From Indibacter alkaliphilus LW1 (lineage in GTDB: Bacteria; Bacteroidota; Bacteroidia; Cytophagales; Cyclobacteriaceae), in the NCBI RefSeq assembly GCF_000295935.2, contig NZ_ALWO02000037.1:274259-338258 (forward strand): a stretch of DNA of 64,000 nt. The letters are read 5' to 3'. Positions 53,302-63,571 of the stretch are shown in pieces. The position numbers and the translations under genes are program-made. Under the pieces are notes generated by a model that ran no database searches, was not told the origin of the DNA, and saw only the letters and a program-made list of their open reading frames with translations. Position 1 is the first letter of the stretch; the number at the start of each line of letters is the position of its first letter.

Positions 53302-55719
53302 TCAATAAAACTCAGTGGAAAACAAAAGCCCATTTTTATCATTAACACTCCTAAAATCAAAATTCACATATTCTCCATTTGCCCAGATTTTGATAAAATT
53401 ATCATAAAACTTACTACCGGGATTTCCGGACTGGCCACCAGGGTAAATTCCATATGCCTTTACTTTGTCTCCCATTTCAGCAACGTAACGCCAACTTGCT
53501 CCATGGCGGGATCCGGTTGCGTTCAAAATCCCTGACCCTCCTCCAGTGTAAATACCTTTTCTACTGAAAGATTCAAAATTGGGAACGAGATGGTTGATAC
53601 TCGTGGACTTGTAAGTGGCCCAAGTAAATTCTCCCTTTTCATCTTCCCAGATTTTCATTTCTTCTACCATTTTCTCAAAAGCAACTTTTACATGGTCAAC
53701 TGCCGTCTTTTTTACATTGTCGTTCATTGCAAAAATACTGCTTTCAGGTTCCTCTCTGAGCAAGCGTACGGTTTGGTATTTATTGGGGTAAGTAATAGGC
53801 AAACTGTCCCTTTCCATAAACGTCCAAACAGATTTATAAAGGTTGTTCCACCAAACCTGAAATAAAGTAGGAGCTTCCTGATTTGGGAAAGTATTGAAAT
53901 TCCATTCCTTTAGATACTCAAGGTATTTTGCAGTACTCTCATCGAGATCCTGCATGTTTTCTACATCCATAAGATTGAGCATCACAGGAAGGGCTTCTGC
54001 CGCGTGCAGGTGAAAGGAGTCGAATTGGAGAGATTTCATATCTTCCAATGTAATTTGATCCATCTCTCGAAGCTTATTATTCAATCGTCTATTCCTATAG
54101 TGTTCATAAGAATTATCAAAAACATAATAAGGATAAGATTGGGAAACAGCATGTTGGTTGGCTGAGGAGACAAAACCCCTAGCCGGATTTAGAGTTGCAG
54201 GATTGTGTGCAGAGGGAATAAACCCCTGCCATTCATACTTTGGATCATTCCCGTCCATGAGGAATTTCCCCTGCCCTTCCCATTTGAGAGGAAATCTTCC
54301 CTGAACTTTCATAGCTATATCTCCGGTGGTAGAAGCAAAAACAAAATTTTGAGCAGGAGAAGTGTAGTGCTCCAATGCTTCGATATAATCTGCATGGGTC
54401 CTTCCTTTATTGAGCAAAAGAAAAGTTTTTTGCTCGTTAGACTCCAAATGGGCAGTCCACTTCAAAGCAAAATTCACATCCTGCCTCTCCGCTCTGAAAT
54501 TTTTATCAAAAACCACAGGACCATGGTGCGTGTATACCACAGTATCCTTGACAGTGGGTTGGCCTTTCACCTTAATCTCTTCTATTCTGAAATTACTTTG
54601 GATCCATCTGTCATTATAAAGGTATTCTGTTCTTTCGCTGTTTCTGAACTGGATTTTATACCAATCCCTCGTGTCCCTGGTTGCATTGGTGACTCCCCAG
54701 GCTATGTTCTCATTGAATCCTGAAATAATACCCAGTGCGCCTGGAAGCGTGGCTCCTTTAACTCTAAATTCCGGTGTGCTGAGCTGCATAGCATACCAAA
54801 GAGAAGGTAAATTCAAACTCAAGTGTGGATCATTTGCGATCAGTGCATGGCCGTTTTTTGTCTTCTTAGGTGCCACAGCCCAGTTATTAGAGCCTATACC
54901 GGGCTCAGGCCGAGGCAACATACTAAGTAGAATATCTTCACTTGGATAGTCGATATCCTCTGGTTTCTCAATCTTCAAAGGACTGAAATTCCAATTTCTT
55001 TCTGGCTCTATAACAGGATCCTGATCTTCGGGAAAATCAGGGTAAAGTTTATTTAATAATGTTTCACCCAGAATTTTTCTAAGATTGGAATACTGAAGAT
55101 CTGAATCTCCTACCAGCATATCTGCCATGTATTTAAGAAGTAAAAAACTTTTGAAAACCGACCAAGGTTCAGGTCGGTAATTGAGGACTTTGTATTCCAA
55201 AGGTAATTGAGCATAATCCAATTCTGCAATATATTGGTTTACACCATCAGTGTAAGCCTCCACCAAAACGAGCATGTCAGGATCATTTTGTTGAATAAAT
55301 TGCGTTGCATTTTCAGCGCTATAGGGCAAGCCTTTTCTTCTCGCCAATTTATCCACATCCAATGCAATCGGCCCTACGATTTCCGAAATCCTTCCTGCAG
55401 CGGCCATTGTCTGAAACTCCATTTGCCAGAGTCTGTGTTTGGCAGTAATGTAGCCTTGAACACGGAATAAATCTTCCTCGTTTTCTGCAAACACATGGGG
55501 AATCAAGTGCTCATCGTAATGAACTTCGACGGCAGAACTCAGGTTTTCAAGGGCAATTTTCTCTTTGACTGTGTAGTCTTCACTGAAAGCATTCTGCCAA
55601 AAACCCTGATTCGGATCCAGCAATTTCCCTAAAGGAGGAACAGTTCCAAACTGTATGGATAACGCAACCCCTAATGACAGGGAGGCAAGCAAAGAGAACA
55701 GAAAGGCGAAGTACCGCAT
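53302..55719 (-). CDS. penicillin acylase-family (Ntn-hydrolase) amidase
   Basis: The 805-residue precursor has an N-terminal signal or anchor (residues 3-25). The alpha-like part ends near PEPGIG, and the beta chain would start at Ser277 in GSNNWAVAPKKT, the nucleophile released by self-cleavage. Family motifs follow: LIANDPHLSLNLPSLWYAMQ, GATLPGALGIISGFNENIAW followed by GVTNATRD, and PGGQSGNPGSKFYDNF at the C-terminus. Such enzymes hydrolyse amide bonds of penicillins, acyl-homoserine lactones or other N-acyl compounds in the periplasm. The substrate here is unknown. Confidence 0.9.
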   Translation of the reverse strand: MRYFAFLFSLLASLSLGVALSIQFGTVPPLGKLLDPNQGFWQNAFSEDYTVKEKIALENLSSAVEVHYDEHLIPHVFAENEEDLFRVQGYITAKHRLWQMEFQTMAAAGRISEIVGPIALDVDKLARRKGLPYSAENATQFIQQNDPDMLVLVEAYTDGVNQYIAELDYAQLPLEYKVLNYRPEPWSVFKSFLLLKYMADMLVGDSDLQYSNLRKILGETLLNKLYPDFPEDQDPVIEPERNWNFSPLKIEKPEDIDYPSEDILLSMLPRPEPGIGSNNWAVAPKKTKNGHALIANDPHLSLNLPSLWYAMQLSTPEFRVKGATLPGALGIISGFNENIAWGVTNATRDTRDWYKIQFRNSERTEYLYNDRWIQSNFRIEEIKVKGQPTVKDTVVYTHHGPVVFDKNFRAERQDVNFALKWTAHLESNEQKTFLLLNKGRTHADYIEALEHYTSPAQNFVFASTTGDIAMKVQGRFPLKWEGQGKFLMDGNDPKYEWQGFIPSAHNPATLNPARGFVSSANQHAVSQSYPYYVFDNSYEHYRNRRLNNKLREMDQITLEDMKSLQFDSFHLHAAEALPVMLNLMDVENMQDLDESTAKYLEYLKEWNFNTFPNQEAPTLFQVWWNNLYKSVWTFMERDSLPITYPNKYQTVRLLREEPESSIFAMNDNVKKTAVDHVKVAFEKMVEEMKIWEDEKGEFTWATYKSTSINHLVPNFESFSRKGIYTGGGSGILNATGSRHGASWRYVAEMGDKVKAYGIYPGGQSGNPGSKFYDNFIKIWANGEYVNFDFRSVNDKNGLLFSTEFY

Positions 55720-55795
55720 ACATCAAAGGTTTTGAACCAAACTCTTAATTTAGAAAGAATACCAATACATGACATCTTTCTCTTTTGATTTATTC

Positions 55796-55833
55796 AAAAA
55801 AAAATCCCCCATCGCCATGGCAAAGGGGGATTT
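55796..55833 (-). terminator. intrinsic terminator after the DUF2911 gene
   Basis: The minus strand has AAATCCCCC paired with GGGGGATTT across a 14-base loop, followed by a run of T residues (forward A-run at 55796-55804). It starts 17 bases after the stop codon of the DUF2911 gene and separates it from the penicillin-acylase gene. Confidence 0.85.
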
Positions 55834-55849
55834 GAATTTCATTCATCCG

Positions 55850-56425
55850 TTATTCAATAACAATTGGAAGCACTAACTTTTCCCATCTCACCACAATTCC
55901 AGGAGACTCTATAGCAATGGTAAGCTGCTCTTGACTTGAATCTACAAACTGAGGGGTGGATTCAACCCTTAGTACGTCATTTTCTTCCTTATATTGAAAA
56001 TGTCCATGTTCTAAATCCCACTCTGAGTTGAAAATCACAGTCCACTTACCAGATTGCTTAGGAATAGTGAAAAGGGAATATCTTCCTGCTTTCAATTCTG
56101 ACCCTTCAACTTTCACATCACTATCGAAATCAACATAAGTGGATTCATTGGCACCAGTCCTCCAAACTTCATTGTAGGGAACAAGGTCTCCCCAGATCAC
56201 TCTGCCTTTTACTGAAGGGGCTCCGTATTGAATCTCGAGATTTGCATCTCCGACTTTACCCTCAAGTTTTCTTAATGGGCTTGGCCTTTGACTAGTCTCT
56301 TCGGCAGTAGTTATAACTTCTTCTGTGGTGTCGTTATTTTCAGCACTTTGGTTTCCTCCACAGCTTGCCACGAATAAAGAACTGGCAAGAATTGCAGCAA
56401 TCATCAAAAGGTTTGTTTTTCTCAT
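55850..56425 (-). CDS. DUF2911-family lipoprotein
   Basis: The 191-residue protein has a lipoprotein signal with the lipobox VASC (Cys22), followed by an acidic and Thr-rich linker (NNDTTEEVITTAEETSQ). The DUF2911 domain is recognisable in LEIQYGAPSVKGRVIWGDLV, PYNEVWRTGANESTYVDFDS and AGRYSLFTIPKQSGKWTVIF followed by NSEWDLEHGHFQY. The family is common in Bacteroidota and has no established function. It is transcribed alone, with a strong terminator behind it. Confidence 0.9.
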   Translation of the reverse strand: MRKTNLLMIAAILASSLFVASCGGNQSAENNDTTEEVITTAEETSQRPSPLRKLEGKVGDANLEIQYGAPSVKGRVIWGDLVPYNEVWRTGANESTYVDFDSDVKVEGSELKAGRYSLFTIPKQSGKWTVIFNSEWDLEHGHFQYKEENDVLRVESTPQFVDSSQEQLTIAIESPGIVVRWEKLVLPIVIE

Positions 56426-56697
56426 CTGTTTATAGTTGTTTAAAATGCCTCATTAAATCTTCCATATTTCTAAAATCAGGAAGGTGGATTGTCATTACAA
56501 TGATTTTATGAATTCGAAGATATATAATTTTTCGCTTTAGTTTTCAAAATCCCATCAAATGCAAATCTTTAAATTAAATTTTGGCATTTCACTTCATTCA
56601 AAGTAAAAAGAGTCACAGTAGGAAAAAAGATTTTCATATCTGTCTTAGAAATTGTTATTTTTCAACTTTAACAATTTAACAATTTATATAACCCTAT
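56426..56697. other. divergent intergenic region
   Basis: This 272-base AT-rich stretch lies between two genes transcribed away from each other, so it should contain promoters for both. I found no full TTG-N17-23-TAnnTTTG match in either direction and no open reading frame of interest. Confidence 0.5.
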
Positions 56698-58041
56698 ATG
56701 AGAGTAATCCCATTCAGTTTGAAGTCAGGAATAATATTGCTGCTTTCGGCAATCATCTTAGCGTCATGTCAGAATCAAGAAAAGGCCCAATCTTCAATAG
56801 ACAACCCTTTTGACGGTCCCAGTCCTTGGCCCGAAATAAGGAAGGAAAGACTGGAAAGACTACTTCCTCATGCTATGAAAGAAGCAGAAGTTGATGCTTG
56901 GATAGTCATCTGCAGAGAAAACAACAATGATCCCATCGCCCATCATATCGGAGGAGAAAATGCAGGGGGTACGGCAATGTTTCTCTTTTATCTAGAGGGT
57001 GACAAAGCCATTTCAAAAGTATTTTCACCTGTTGGTGAAGCTACAGCCCTTGGTGAATTGAAAATCCATGATGAGGTCATTCCCGTAGAAAGGGGGAAAT
57101 CGGCAATCCTACAGGGTGCTGAGTACATCAAAAGTCAAAATTTCAATAAAATAGCCATTAATAGTTCCTTCGATGAGCTTTTAGCTGACGGATTGAGCTA
57201 TACCCAAAGAAAGACTTTGGAAGAAGCTTTGGGAAATCAAGCAGGAAAATTGGTTTCAGCAGAGGAATTGATTTATGAGTTTTTGGCAGTCAAACTTCCT
57301 GCTGAAGTTGAAATCATGACCAAAGCAGCTGAGCTTACCGCCCAATGGCAAGAAGCAGCCTATGCACAGGTTATCCCTGGAAAAACGACTGATGCCGATG
57401 TGGCCAAATTCCTAAAAAAGAAAATGGAGGAATACGGTGTAAAGGATGGTTGGTCTCCTGATCAAAACCCTAGCGTAAACTCCGGCCCAGATAGAGGTCA
57501 CTCCCACCCAACAGATAAGGTGATCATGCCAGGGGATGTTATCCAGACAGACTTTGGAATCCGTGTTTATGACATGTGGGTATCAGATATTCAGCGATTC
57601 GCCTACGTGTTGAGGGAAGGGGAAACCCAGGCACCTGATTCAGTTCAATTCTACTTCGAGTCCTCCATAGGTGGCAATAGAATAGCTTTGGCAGCCATGA
57701 AGCCAGGTGTATTGGGTTATCAGGTTGACAAAGCTCAGCGGGATTGGATGGATGAAAGAGGGTCTGAGTATGTGATGTGGAGTACCGGACATCCTGTAGG
57801 CTATGTAGCCCATGATATTGGCCCTAACCTCGGGGCTGGAAATTTACCTGATCCTTCAGTCCGCCCAGCTGCGATGAAACCTTTGAAAGAAGGAATGCTG
57901 TTTGCATTTGATGGATTTCATGCCTGGAAATTACCTGAAGGAGGCACCAAAACCATGTCAGTAGAAGAAACAGCCGTAGTTACCAGCGATGGAGCGAGGT
58001 ATCTGATCAAACCTCAGGAGGAATTGATATTGATCAAATAA
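56698..58041 (+). CDS. M24-family metallopeptidase lipoprotein (Xaa-Pro aminopeptidase-like)
   Basis: The 447-residue protein has a lipoprotein signal with lipobox LASC (Cys24). The N-terminal creatinase-type domain covers about 45-210. The pita-bread catalytic domain follows, with metal ligands visible as D in VIQTDFGIRVYD, D in WVSDIQRFAYVL, H in STGHPVGYVAHDIGP, and E in EGMLFAFDGFHAW and SVEETAVV. The glutamate of the first E-containing block appears shifted to a D-rich FAFDG. It is probably a periplasm- or surface-exposed peptidase acting on Xaa-Pro or similar bonds. It ends in a strong terminator. Confidence 0.85.
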   Translation: MRVIPFSLKSGIILLLSAIILASCQNQEKAQSSIDNPFDGPSPWPEIRKERLERLLPHAMKEAEVDAWIVICRENNNDPIAHHIGGENAGGTAMFLFYLEGDKAISKVFSPVGEATALGELKIHDEVIPVERGKSAILQGAEYIKSQNFNKIAINSSFDELLADGLSYTQRKTLEEALGNQAGKLVSAEELIYEFLAVKLPAEVEIMTKAAELTAQWQEAAYAQVIPGKTTDADVAKFLKKKMEEYGVKDGWSPDQNPSVNSGPDRGHSHPTDKVIMPGDVIQTDFGIRVYDMWVSDIQRFAYVLREGETQAPDSVQFYFESSIGGNRIALAAMKPGVLGYQVDKAQRDWMDERGSEYVMWSTGHPVGYVAHDIGPNLGAGNLPDPSVRPAAMKPLKEGMLFAFDGFHAWKLPEGGTKTMSVEETAVVTSDGARYLIKPQEELILIK

Positions 58042-58045
58042 CCTG

Positions 58046-58078
58046 AAAACTGCCGCGTGGATATTGCGGCAGTTTTTT
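58046..58078 (+). terminator. intrinsic terminator after the M24 peptidase gene
   Basis: The plus strand forms AAAACTGCCGC paired with GCGGCAGTTTT around a nine-base loop and ends in six T residues. It starts 5 bases after the stop codon. Confidence 0.9.
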
Positions 58079-58386
58079 ACTTAAAAAATCACACCTCTCC
58101 CATTAATTCTTTTTGACGCTACTATCGATTTATTTGAGATCGCAGGCCTTGAAGTTTTGAGGTTTTCAACTCAAAAGAGTATTTGAGTTGGAAGTATATC
58201 TAGGAAAGGTTTAAAAATTGCCAGAAATTAGGCTAGCTTTAATGATGATTTAGTTTTCTCCAATGCTTCAACGATAAAAAGTAGAGCAATCATCTTTTTA
58301 GCTTTACACAAGTTCCCTACTTTATCCTTGCACACTATTTGTTTCAAAAGCGTTTTACATCTAATTTCGCTTCAAACAAGCACTAA
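58079..58386. other. intergenic region with no gene seen
   Basis: About 308 bases lie between the terminator and the next start codon. I see no coding region, RNA gene or repeat. The start of the downstream gene is probably served by a promoter in the last 100 bases, but only imperfect -7-like sequences (TATCCTTG at 58323-58330) are present. Confidence 0.5.
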
Positions 58387-59466
58387 ATGGTAAGATTTAT
58401 CACTTCTTTATTTTTCATTTTTTCTCTGGCATTGTTTTATAGTGTCTATATATCTCCCGAATTTTTTCCATACGTCGGCTTAATTACTTTGACTATTCCA
58501 GTTTTGCTTATCATCAATGGGGTACTTTTTCTGAGCTTGCTTTTGGCCAAAAGGTGGCTGGCAATATTGCCATTGATTGCGCTGGTTTTGGGATGGAAAT
58601 TTATCGGTGTCACTTTTCAGATACCCAATATTTCCTCTGATCCACCGGAAAGCGGCCTTTCTGTCCTCAGTTACAATGTTGCACTTTTTTCATACCCAAG
58701 AGATAAAAACAGTGAACCACCTACCCAAAACATGATCAAATGGTTGCAGGATAACAATTCTGATATCAAATGTTTCCAGGAGTTCTACCAAGACTATTCC
58801 ACCCCTTCCAGAAATGCCATCAAGCTTCTTGGAACTGAAACAGGCTATGAACATACTTATCAGATCATCGAGGGTAGTCAGAGAAACAAATCGTACGGCA
58901 TGGCTATTTTTAGCAAATACCCCATAGTCAATGAAGGGAGGGTGTTTGATACCAAAAGAAATAATGGGGTAATTTTTGCTGATATCAAAGTTGATAAAGA
59001 TACAATAAGGATATACAATGCCCATCTGGAATCCATGAGTATCCAATCTCAAAACCTTAACAACCTTGACGGAATAAAGGAAAACTACAGGGAAACATTG
59101 GGGAAACTCAAAAGAGGACAAGTTACAAGAGCTTCCCAACTTGGAATTTTGGAAGAACACATGCGCAACAGTCCCTATGTCAACATCCTAGTGGGAGATT
59201 TCAATGATGTCCCCTACAGTTATACCTACTTCACTTTACGGAAATTTATGGAAAATGCCTTTGAAAGTGCCGGAAGCGGCCTTGGCTTTACTTATAATAG
59301 GGTTTTGTTCTTTCTGAGGATCGATAATATTTTTTATGAAAAACCATTACGTGTTTTCAATTTTAAAACGCATAAAGAAGTGGATTACTCAGACCATTAT
59401 CCAATTTCAGCGATTTTTGATTGGGATAGGCCTCTAGAGAAAACGCTGCTACCTGAAAATCAATGA
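58387..59466 (+). CDS. membrane-anchored endonuclease/exonuclease/phosphatase-family protein
   Basis: The 359-residue protein has three hydrophobic segments in residues 1-75. The catalytic EEP domain follows: SVLSYNVALFSY (Asn), FQEFYQDY (Glu), YGMAIFSKYPIVNEG, IRIYNAHLESMS (His), ILVGDFNDVPYSYTYFT (D-x-N) and YSDHYPISAIF (Asp-His). All the core residues are present, so it should be an active phosphodiesterase or nuclease placed in the periplasm. Its 3' end overlaps the 3' end of the RND exporter gene on the other strand by 7 bases. The substrate is unknown. Confidence 0.87.
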   Translation: MVRFITSLFFIFSLALFYSVYISPEFFPYVGLITLTIPVLLIINGVLFLSLLLAKRWLAILPLIALVLGWKFIGVTFQIPNISSDPPESGLSVLSYNVALFSYPRDKNSEPPTQNMIKWLQDNNSDIKCFQEFYQDYSTPSRNAIKLLGTETGYEHTYQIIEGSQRNKSYGMAIFSKYPIVNEGRVFDTKRNNGVIFADIKVDKDTIRIYNAHLESMSIQSQNLNNLDGIKENYRETLGKLKRGQVTRASQLGILEEHMRNSPYVNILVGDFNDVPYSYTYFTLRKFMENAFESAGSGLGFTYNRVLFFLRIDNIFYEKPLRVFNFKTHKEVDYSDHYPISAIFDWDRPLEKTLLPENQ

Positions 59467-61742
59467 TTTTTTTGATTCCATACTTTATTTAAAGGAATCA
59501 ATAACAAGGGTAAAAAAAGCAAATCAGCCAGCAGGGCAAATACCAAAGCCAAACTGATCAAAAGTCCGGAATAAAAAGTCACTCCAAACTGGCTCAAAGT
59601 AAGAACTGAAAACCCTGAAACCAAAATCACAGTAGTCAGAATAATAGCCTTTCCTGTTTCCAGATAGGTTCTTTTAAGCGCATACAACCATGGTTTTCCC
59701 TTTGCCAACTCTAACCGCATCTTTGACATAAAATGGATGCTGTCATCTACGGCTATCCCAAAAGCAACTGTAAAAATGATAGCTGTTGTAAGTTTCAATT
59801 CAATACCCAAAAGCCAAATCACTCCGCACATCCATAGCAAAGGGATAATATTAGGAAGTAAAACCACCATGGAAATTCTCCAAGACCTGAATAAGAATCC
59901 TGCAACTATTGCAACTATCAGGAATGCAAGCCCAAGCCCGCGCGCCATCTGGGTTGTGACACTTTCATGACTTATGTCAATCAAGTTGGATGTTCCTGTT
60001 AGTCTGACTTTCAAAAGATCGGAATTGATTTCGTCCTTCAGAAAATCTTTTAGTTTTACTTTCAGATCATGACTTTTTAAACTACCCATATCGGCAGTTC
60101 TGGTGGAAAGCCTTCCCTCACTGTAATCATCAGAGATAACTTTCAAAGGGGCATTTTCCAAGGCCTTAGGAACAAAATCCTTCATTCTTTGAAGCTGTCC
60201 TTGGGAAGGGAGCCTATAGGCATTTTCGCTACCTGAATTCTGTGCTTTGTTGATACCTTTGATCAAAGCCAAAGGAGATAAAATTATGGCACTTTCAAAT
60301 TCATTTCGCACGAAATCCTCCAGTTTTTCAATCTCTACTAATACTTCCCTTTGTAAAAGGTTATTTGCATCTGGGCCTGAATTGAGAGAAAGTTCAAGCG
60401 GCTTGGATCCTCCAAAATTTTGGTCAAAAAATTCAAACTCCTGAACGAGTTCATGATTTCTTGGCAAATTATCCAGGATGTAGCCATTGACCTTCAGCCC
60501 ACTTAAAGCCAAGCCAGAGGCTAAAGAAACAGAAACGAAGCAAAAAGCTATGACCCTCTTATTTCTAGTTACCCATAGGAAAGCAGACCGCATACCTACC
60601 CTCCATCGCTGAGCCAGTTTCCCAGAGTCTGCCACTTTCAGAGGTGCAAAAATATAAAGCAAACCCGGAGCTATGCTAATTACGGCAAAAAACATCAGGA
60701 GGACTCCCACACCGGTGTAAAGCCCAAATAATTTCAAGGCAGGAACAGTAGTCAGGTACAAACTCATGAAGCCCAGAGATGTGGTCAAAGCTGTTAGAAA
60801 AACTGCCAGAGACAACTCCGAAAAAGACTCTTCAATCGCATCTTCTTTGCTCTTCCCTTCCCTGAGCATATTTAAATAATGATTAAAAAAATGAACCAGG
60901 GCCGCCAAGCCTATCACAGACAAAATTGTAGGTTGCATCACTGACATGACGTCCAAAGGCTTACCCATAAAAAGTGAAAAAGCTAAAGTCCATATTATAC
61001 CCAGCGCAAGAATCAAAAGCGGAAGTAATACGCCCCACCAAGTTCTGAAAATAATAAAAAGCAAAACGACGATCAGCAAAAATGAAATGCTCAAAAAGAA
61101 TGCAAACTCATCCTGAAGCAGGCTAACAAACTCACCTTGTGCTTTAATCTTTCCTGCCGACCTGACAAAGGAAATCTTGCTTTCTTCCAGTATGGAAGCT
61201 ATTTCTGCATACAGTTCATCACCTTCCTCTTTGCTGATCTGTTGCTTGTTATTGACTATGATCAGCAAATACTCACCAGATAGATCTATCAGATTTTCAG
61301 ACCACTGAGGAGAACTAAGAATTTTCTCCTTTTGCTTCTGAAGGTCCTCATCCAAATCCAGTACAGCCCTGTTTCTCACCCCCATTGGTCCTATGATCGG
61401 TTCTTCCATATCCAAAAGTGAAACAGTACTTTCAACAAGATCCAGCTTCTGAATAGCCTGATTGATTTCTTTTGCTTTTTTTAGAAAATCCTCTTCAAAA
61501 ATCTCTTCCCCTCCTAAGGCTATCAGAAGATAATCATTGTCGTTCCCAAACTTTTCCCTGAAATCCAAATAATAAGAAAGTTCCTCATCATCTTGGGGGA
61601 AGAAGCTTTCGAAATCATAATCGAAGATTATTTTGGGTGGAAAAAGCAACAGCAGTATGGTGATCAAAACAGCTATTGCTAATCCTAAAAATGAGTTTTT
61701 CTTTGTAAACATAGGCAATGAAAGATACATACTAGCTTTCAA
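59460..61742 (-). CDS. RND/MMPL-family exporter
   Basis: The 760-residue protein has two repeats of a transmembrane block, near residues 210-365 and 605-755, plus single helices near 18-36 and about 395-415. Each block follows a large periplasmic loop. The second block includes IIFTVAFGIAVDDSIHFMSK, the conserved GIAVDDSIH motif of the MMPL/SSD group, and the first includes SVIGLAALVHFFNHYLNML. It probably exports lipids or hydrophobic compounds using the proton gradient. Met5 and Met11 are alternative starts. It is divergent from thyA, separated by 47 bases. Confidence 0.87.
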   Translation of the reverse strand: MKASMYLSLPMFTKKNSFLGLAIAVLITILLLLFPPKIIFDYDFESFFPQDDEELSYYLDFREKFGNDNDYLLIALGGEEIFEEDFLKKAKEINQAIQKLDLVESTVSLLDMEEPIIGPMGVRNRAVLDLDEDLQKQKEKILSSPQWSENLIDLSGEYLLIIVNNKQQISKEEGDELYAEIASILEESKISFVRSAGKIKAQGEFVSLLQDEFAFFLSISFLLIVVLLFIIFRTWWGVLLPLLILALGIIWTLAFSLFMGKPLDVMSVMQPTILSVIGLAALVHFFNHYLNMLREGKSKEDAIEESFSELSLAVFLTALTTSLGFMSLYLTTVPALKLFGLYTGVGVLLMFFAVISIAPGLLYIFAPLKVADSGKLAQRWRVGMRSAFLWVTRNKRVIAFCFVSVSLASGLALSGLKVNGYILDNLPRNHELVQEFEFFDQNFGGSKPLELSLNSGPDANNLLQREVLVEIEKLEDFVRNEFESAIILSPLALIKGINKAQNSGSENAYRLPSQGQLQRMKDFVPKALENAPLKVISDDYSEGRLSTRTADMGSLKSHDLKVKLKDFLKDEINSDLLKVRLTGTSNLIDISHESVTTQMARGLGLAFLIVAIVAGFLFRSWRISMVVLLPNIIPLLWMCGVIWLLGIELKLTTAIIFTVAFGIAVDDSIHFMSKMRLELAKGKPWLYALKRTYLETGKAIILTTVILVSGFSVLTLSQFGVTFYSGLLISLALVFALLADLLFLPLLLIPLNKVWNQKNH

Positions 61743-61789
61743 ATTGTTTCATATATTTCTAAATTGCCGGGAATAAATTCCTTGAAGAC

Positions 61790-62584
61790 ATGAAGCAATA
61801 CCACGATTTGATGCAGCATATTTTGGACAATGGTGTCAAAAAAGAAGACAGAACCGGAACAGGTACAATCAGTGTGTTTGGACATCAAATGCGCTTTGAT
61901 TTACAGAAGGGTTTTCCTTTGGTGACAACCAAGAAGCTTCACCTCAGATCGATCATTATTGAATTACTATGGTTTTTGAAAGGGGACAGCAACATCAGAT
62001 ACCTGAATGAAAACAAAGTCTCTATTTGGGATGAATGGGCCGATGAAAACGGGGACTTAGGACCGGTATATGGATACCAGTGGAGACATTGGCCTGATGG
62101 AAAAGGAGGTGAAATAGATCAGATCAAAAACCTCATCCATCAGATCAAAACTAAACCTGACAGTAGAAGACATATCGTAAGTGCCTGGAATGTGGCTGAT
62201 GTAGACAATATGGCTTTGCCTCCTTGCCACACCATTTTTCAATTTTATGTGGCTGATGGCAAGCTTTCTTGCCAGCTATATCAAAGAAGTGCTGATGTAT
62301 TCCTGGGTGTCCCCTTCAATATTGCTTCTTATGCCCTTTTCACGATGATGGTAGCCCAGGTGTGTGGGTTGGAGCCTGGGGAATTTGTACATACTTTCGG
62401 GGACGCCCACTTGTACAGCAATCATCTGGACCAGGCAAGACTGCAACTCAGCCGAGACCACAGACCATTGCCCACCATGAAAATCAATCCTGAGGTGAAG
62501 GATATTTTTGATTTTAAATTCGAAGACTTCGAACTGGCCAATTATGATCCACATCCACATATCAAGGCTGCAGTGGCTGTTTAA
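61790..62584 (+). CDS. thyA: thymidylate synthase
   Basis: The 264-residue protein is the same length as E. coli ThyA. It begins [20 protein letters not shown] with [18 protein letters not shown], and contains the catalytic Cys146 in [33 protein letters not shown] and [16 protein letters not shown]. It methylates dUMP to dTMP using methylene-tetrahydrofolate. Its stop codon is 1 base from the stop of the convergent aminotransferase gene, so there is no room for a terminator between them. Confidence 0.98.
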   Translation: MKQYHDLMQHILDNGVKKEDRTGTGTISVFGHQMRFDLQKGFPLVTTKKLHLRSIIIELLWFLKGDSNIRYLNENKVSIWDEWADENGDLGPVYGYQWRHWPDGKGGEIDQIKNLIHQIKTKPDSRRHIVSAWNVADVDNMALPPCHTIFQFYVADGKLSCQLYQRSADVFLGVPFNIASYALFTMMVAQVCGLEPGEFVHTFGDAHLYSNHLDQARLQLSRDHRPLPTMKINPEVKDIFDFKFEDFELANYDPHPHIKAAVAV

Positions 62585-62585
62585 A

Positions 62586-63404
62586 CTATTCAAAAAGATT
62601 CAACAGCTCGAAAGGCAGTCCCTCTACATTGAATCGGCTGCCTTCGATTTTTTCCACCAAACTGATTCCGGTCACATTGGAAACGAAAACAAGGTCTGCC
62701 TTCAAAATATCCTCTTTTTTATACAAACCTTGTTCCACAGGCAATTTCATTTGCTTCAGTTGAGTTAAAATCACATTTCTGCTTACTCCATCTATACATG
62801 AAGCCTTGAGGGAGGGGGTGAAGTACTTTCCGTCTGTCTTCCAAAAAATATTGGATGCTCCGGCTTCTGAAATATGACCTTCATGATCCAATAAAATAAC
62901 ATCATCAAGCCCTCTACGCTTTCTTTCAAGATTAGCCAACACATAAGGCAGTGCACTCAGCGTTTTGCAATGAGTAAACGGGGTTGGGAAAAGTTGAACA
63001 TCTTTGGCAAAGGCAATATTTTCTTTAATAGGTTCAGGCTTTGAAAATGATCTGACTTGAATAGACTCCAAAATAAGATTTTTCTCAGGCGTATATTTCC
63101 CTTCTCCAGCTCTGAAAATATTCCACCGCATCCTAAGTACAGAGTTCTTGGGAAATTTTTCAGAAAACATACTTTCCAATTCTGAAATCTGGGTAAGTCC
63201 ATCCCTCTCCAACTCCAAAACCTTACAAGAAGTCATTAGCCTCCTTTGATGAAACTCTTTGAACATAATTTCACCATTCTTAAAAACCATTGTTTCAAAA
63301 ATCCCATCACCGAATAAAAACCCCCGGTTATGAAAATCACAGGGCTCACTGCTCCAAGTTCCCGATTGAGATTTAAAAAAAGAAACTGTCTCACTGACGT
63401 ACAT
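62586..63404 (-). CDS. class IV aminotransferase (possible aminodeoxychorismate lyase)
   Basis: The 272-residue protein has fold-type IV PLP enzyme motifs: NRGFLFGDGIFETMVFKNGE at 26-45, the PLP lysine Lys147 in FTHCKTLSALPYVLANLERK, and EAGASNIFWKTDGKYFTPSL for the phosphate site. Such proteins are branched-chain or D-amino acid aminotransferases, or 4-amino-4-deoxychorismate lyase (PabC). Length and the KTLSALPYVLA form favour the PabC-like group, and thyA, which also uses folate, is adjacent, but the link is weak. Confidence 0.85.
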   Translation of the reverse strand: MYVSETVSFFKSQSGTWSSEPCDFHNRGFLFGDGIFETMVFKNGEIMFKEFHQRRLMTSCKVLELERDGLTQISELESMFSEKFPKNSVLRMRWNIFRAGEGKYTPEKNLILESIQVRSFSKPEPIKENIAFAKDVQLFPTPFTHCKTLSALPYVLANLERKRRGLDDVILLDHEGHISEAGASNIFWKTDGKYFTPSLKASCIDGVSRNVILTQLKQMKLPVEQGLYKKEDILKADLVFVSNVTGISLVEKIEGSRFNVEGLPFELLNLFE

Positions 63405-63571
63405 AATTTTGTTCGATTTCGTACAGATTTGAGTTTTGAATAAATGTTGATTGGTTAAAAATAATTAAAACTTTAAGATTTTATCTACTGAATAAGGCAA
63501 TTGGTCGATAAACATAGAGTCCAAAGAAATATATTGTTACTTTTAGCACACTAATTGAAAAAATTGGATCT

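Noticed and set aside
58690-59160. A 156-codon minus-strand frame inside the endonuclease/phosphatase-family gene.
   Set aside because: The plus-strand gene has all catalytic motifs, so the antisense frame is not credible.
63501-63545. TTG and TACTTTTA upstream of the serine dehydratase gene as a promoter.
   Set aside because: The spacer would be 34 bases, outside the 17-23 range for the Bacteroidota promoter.
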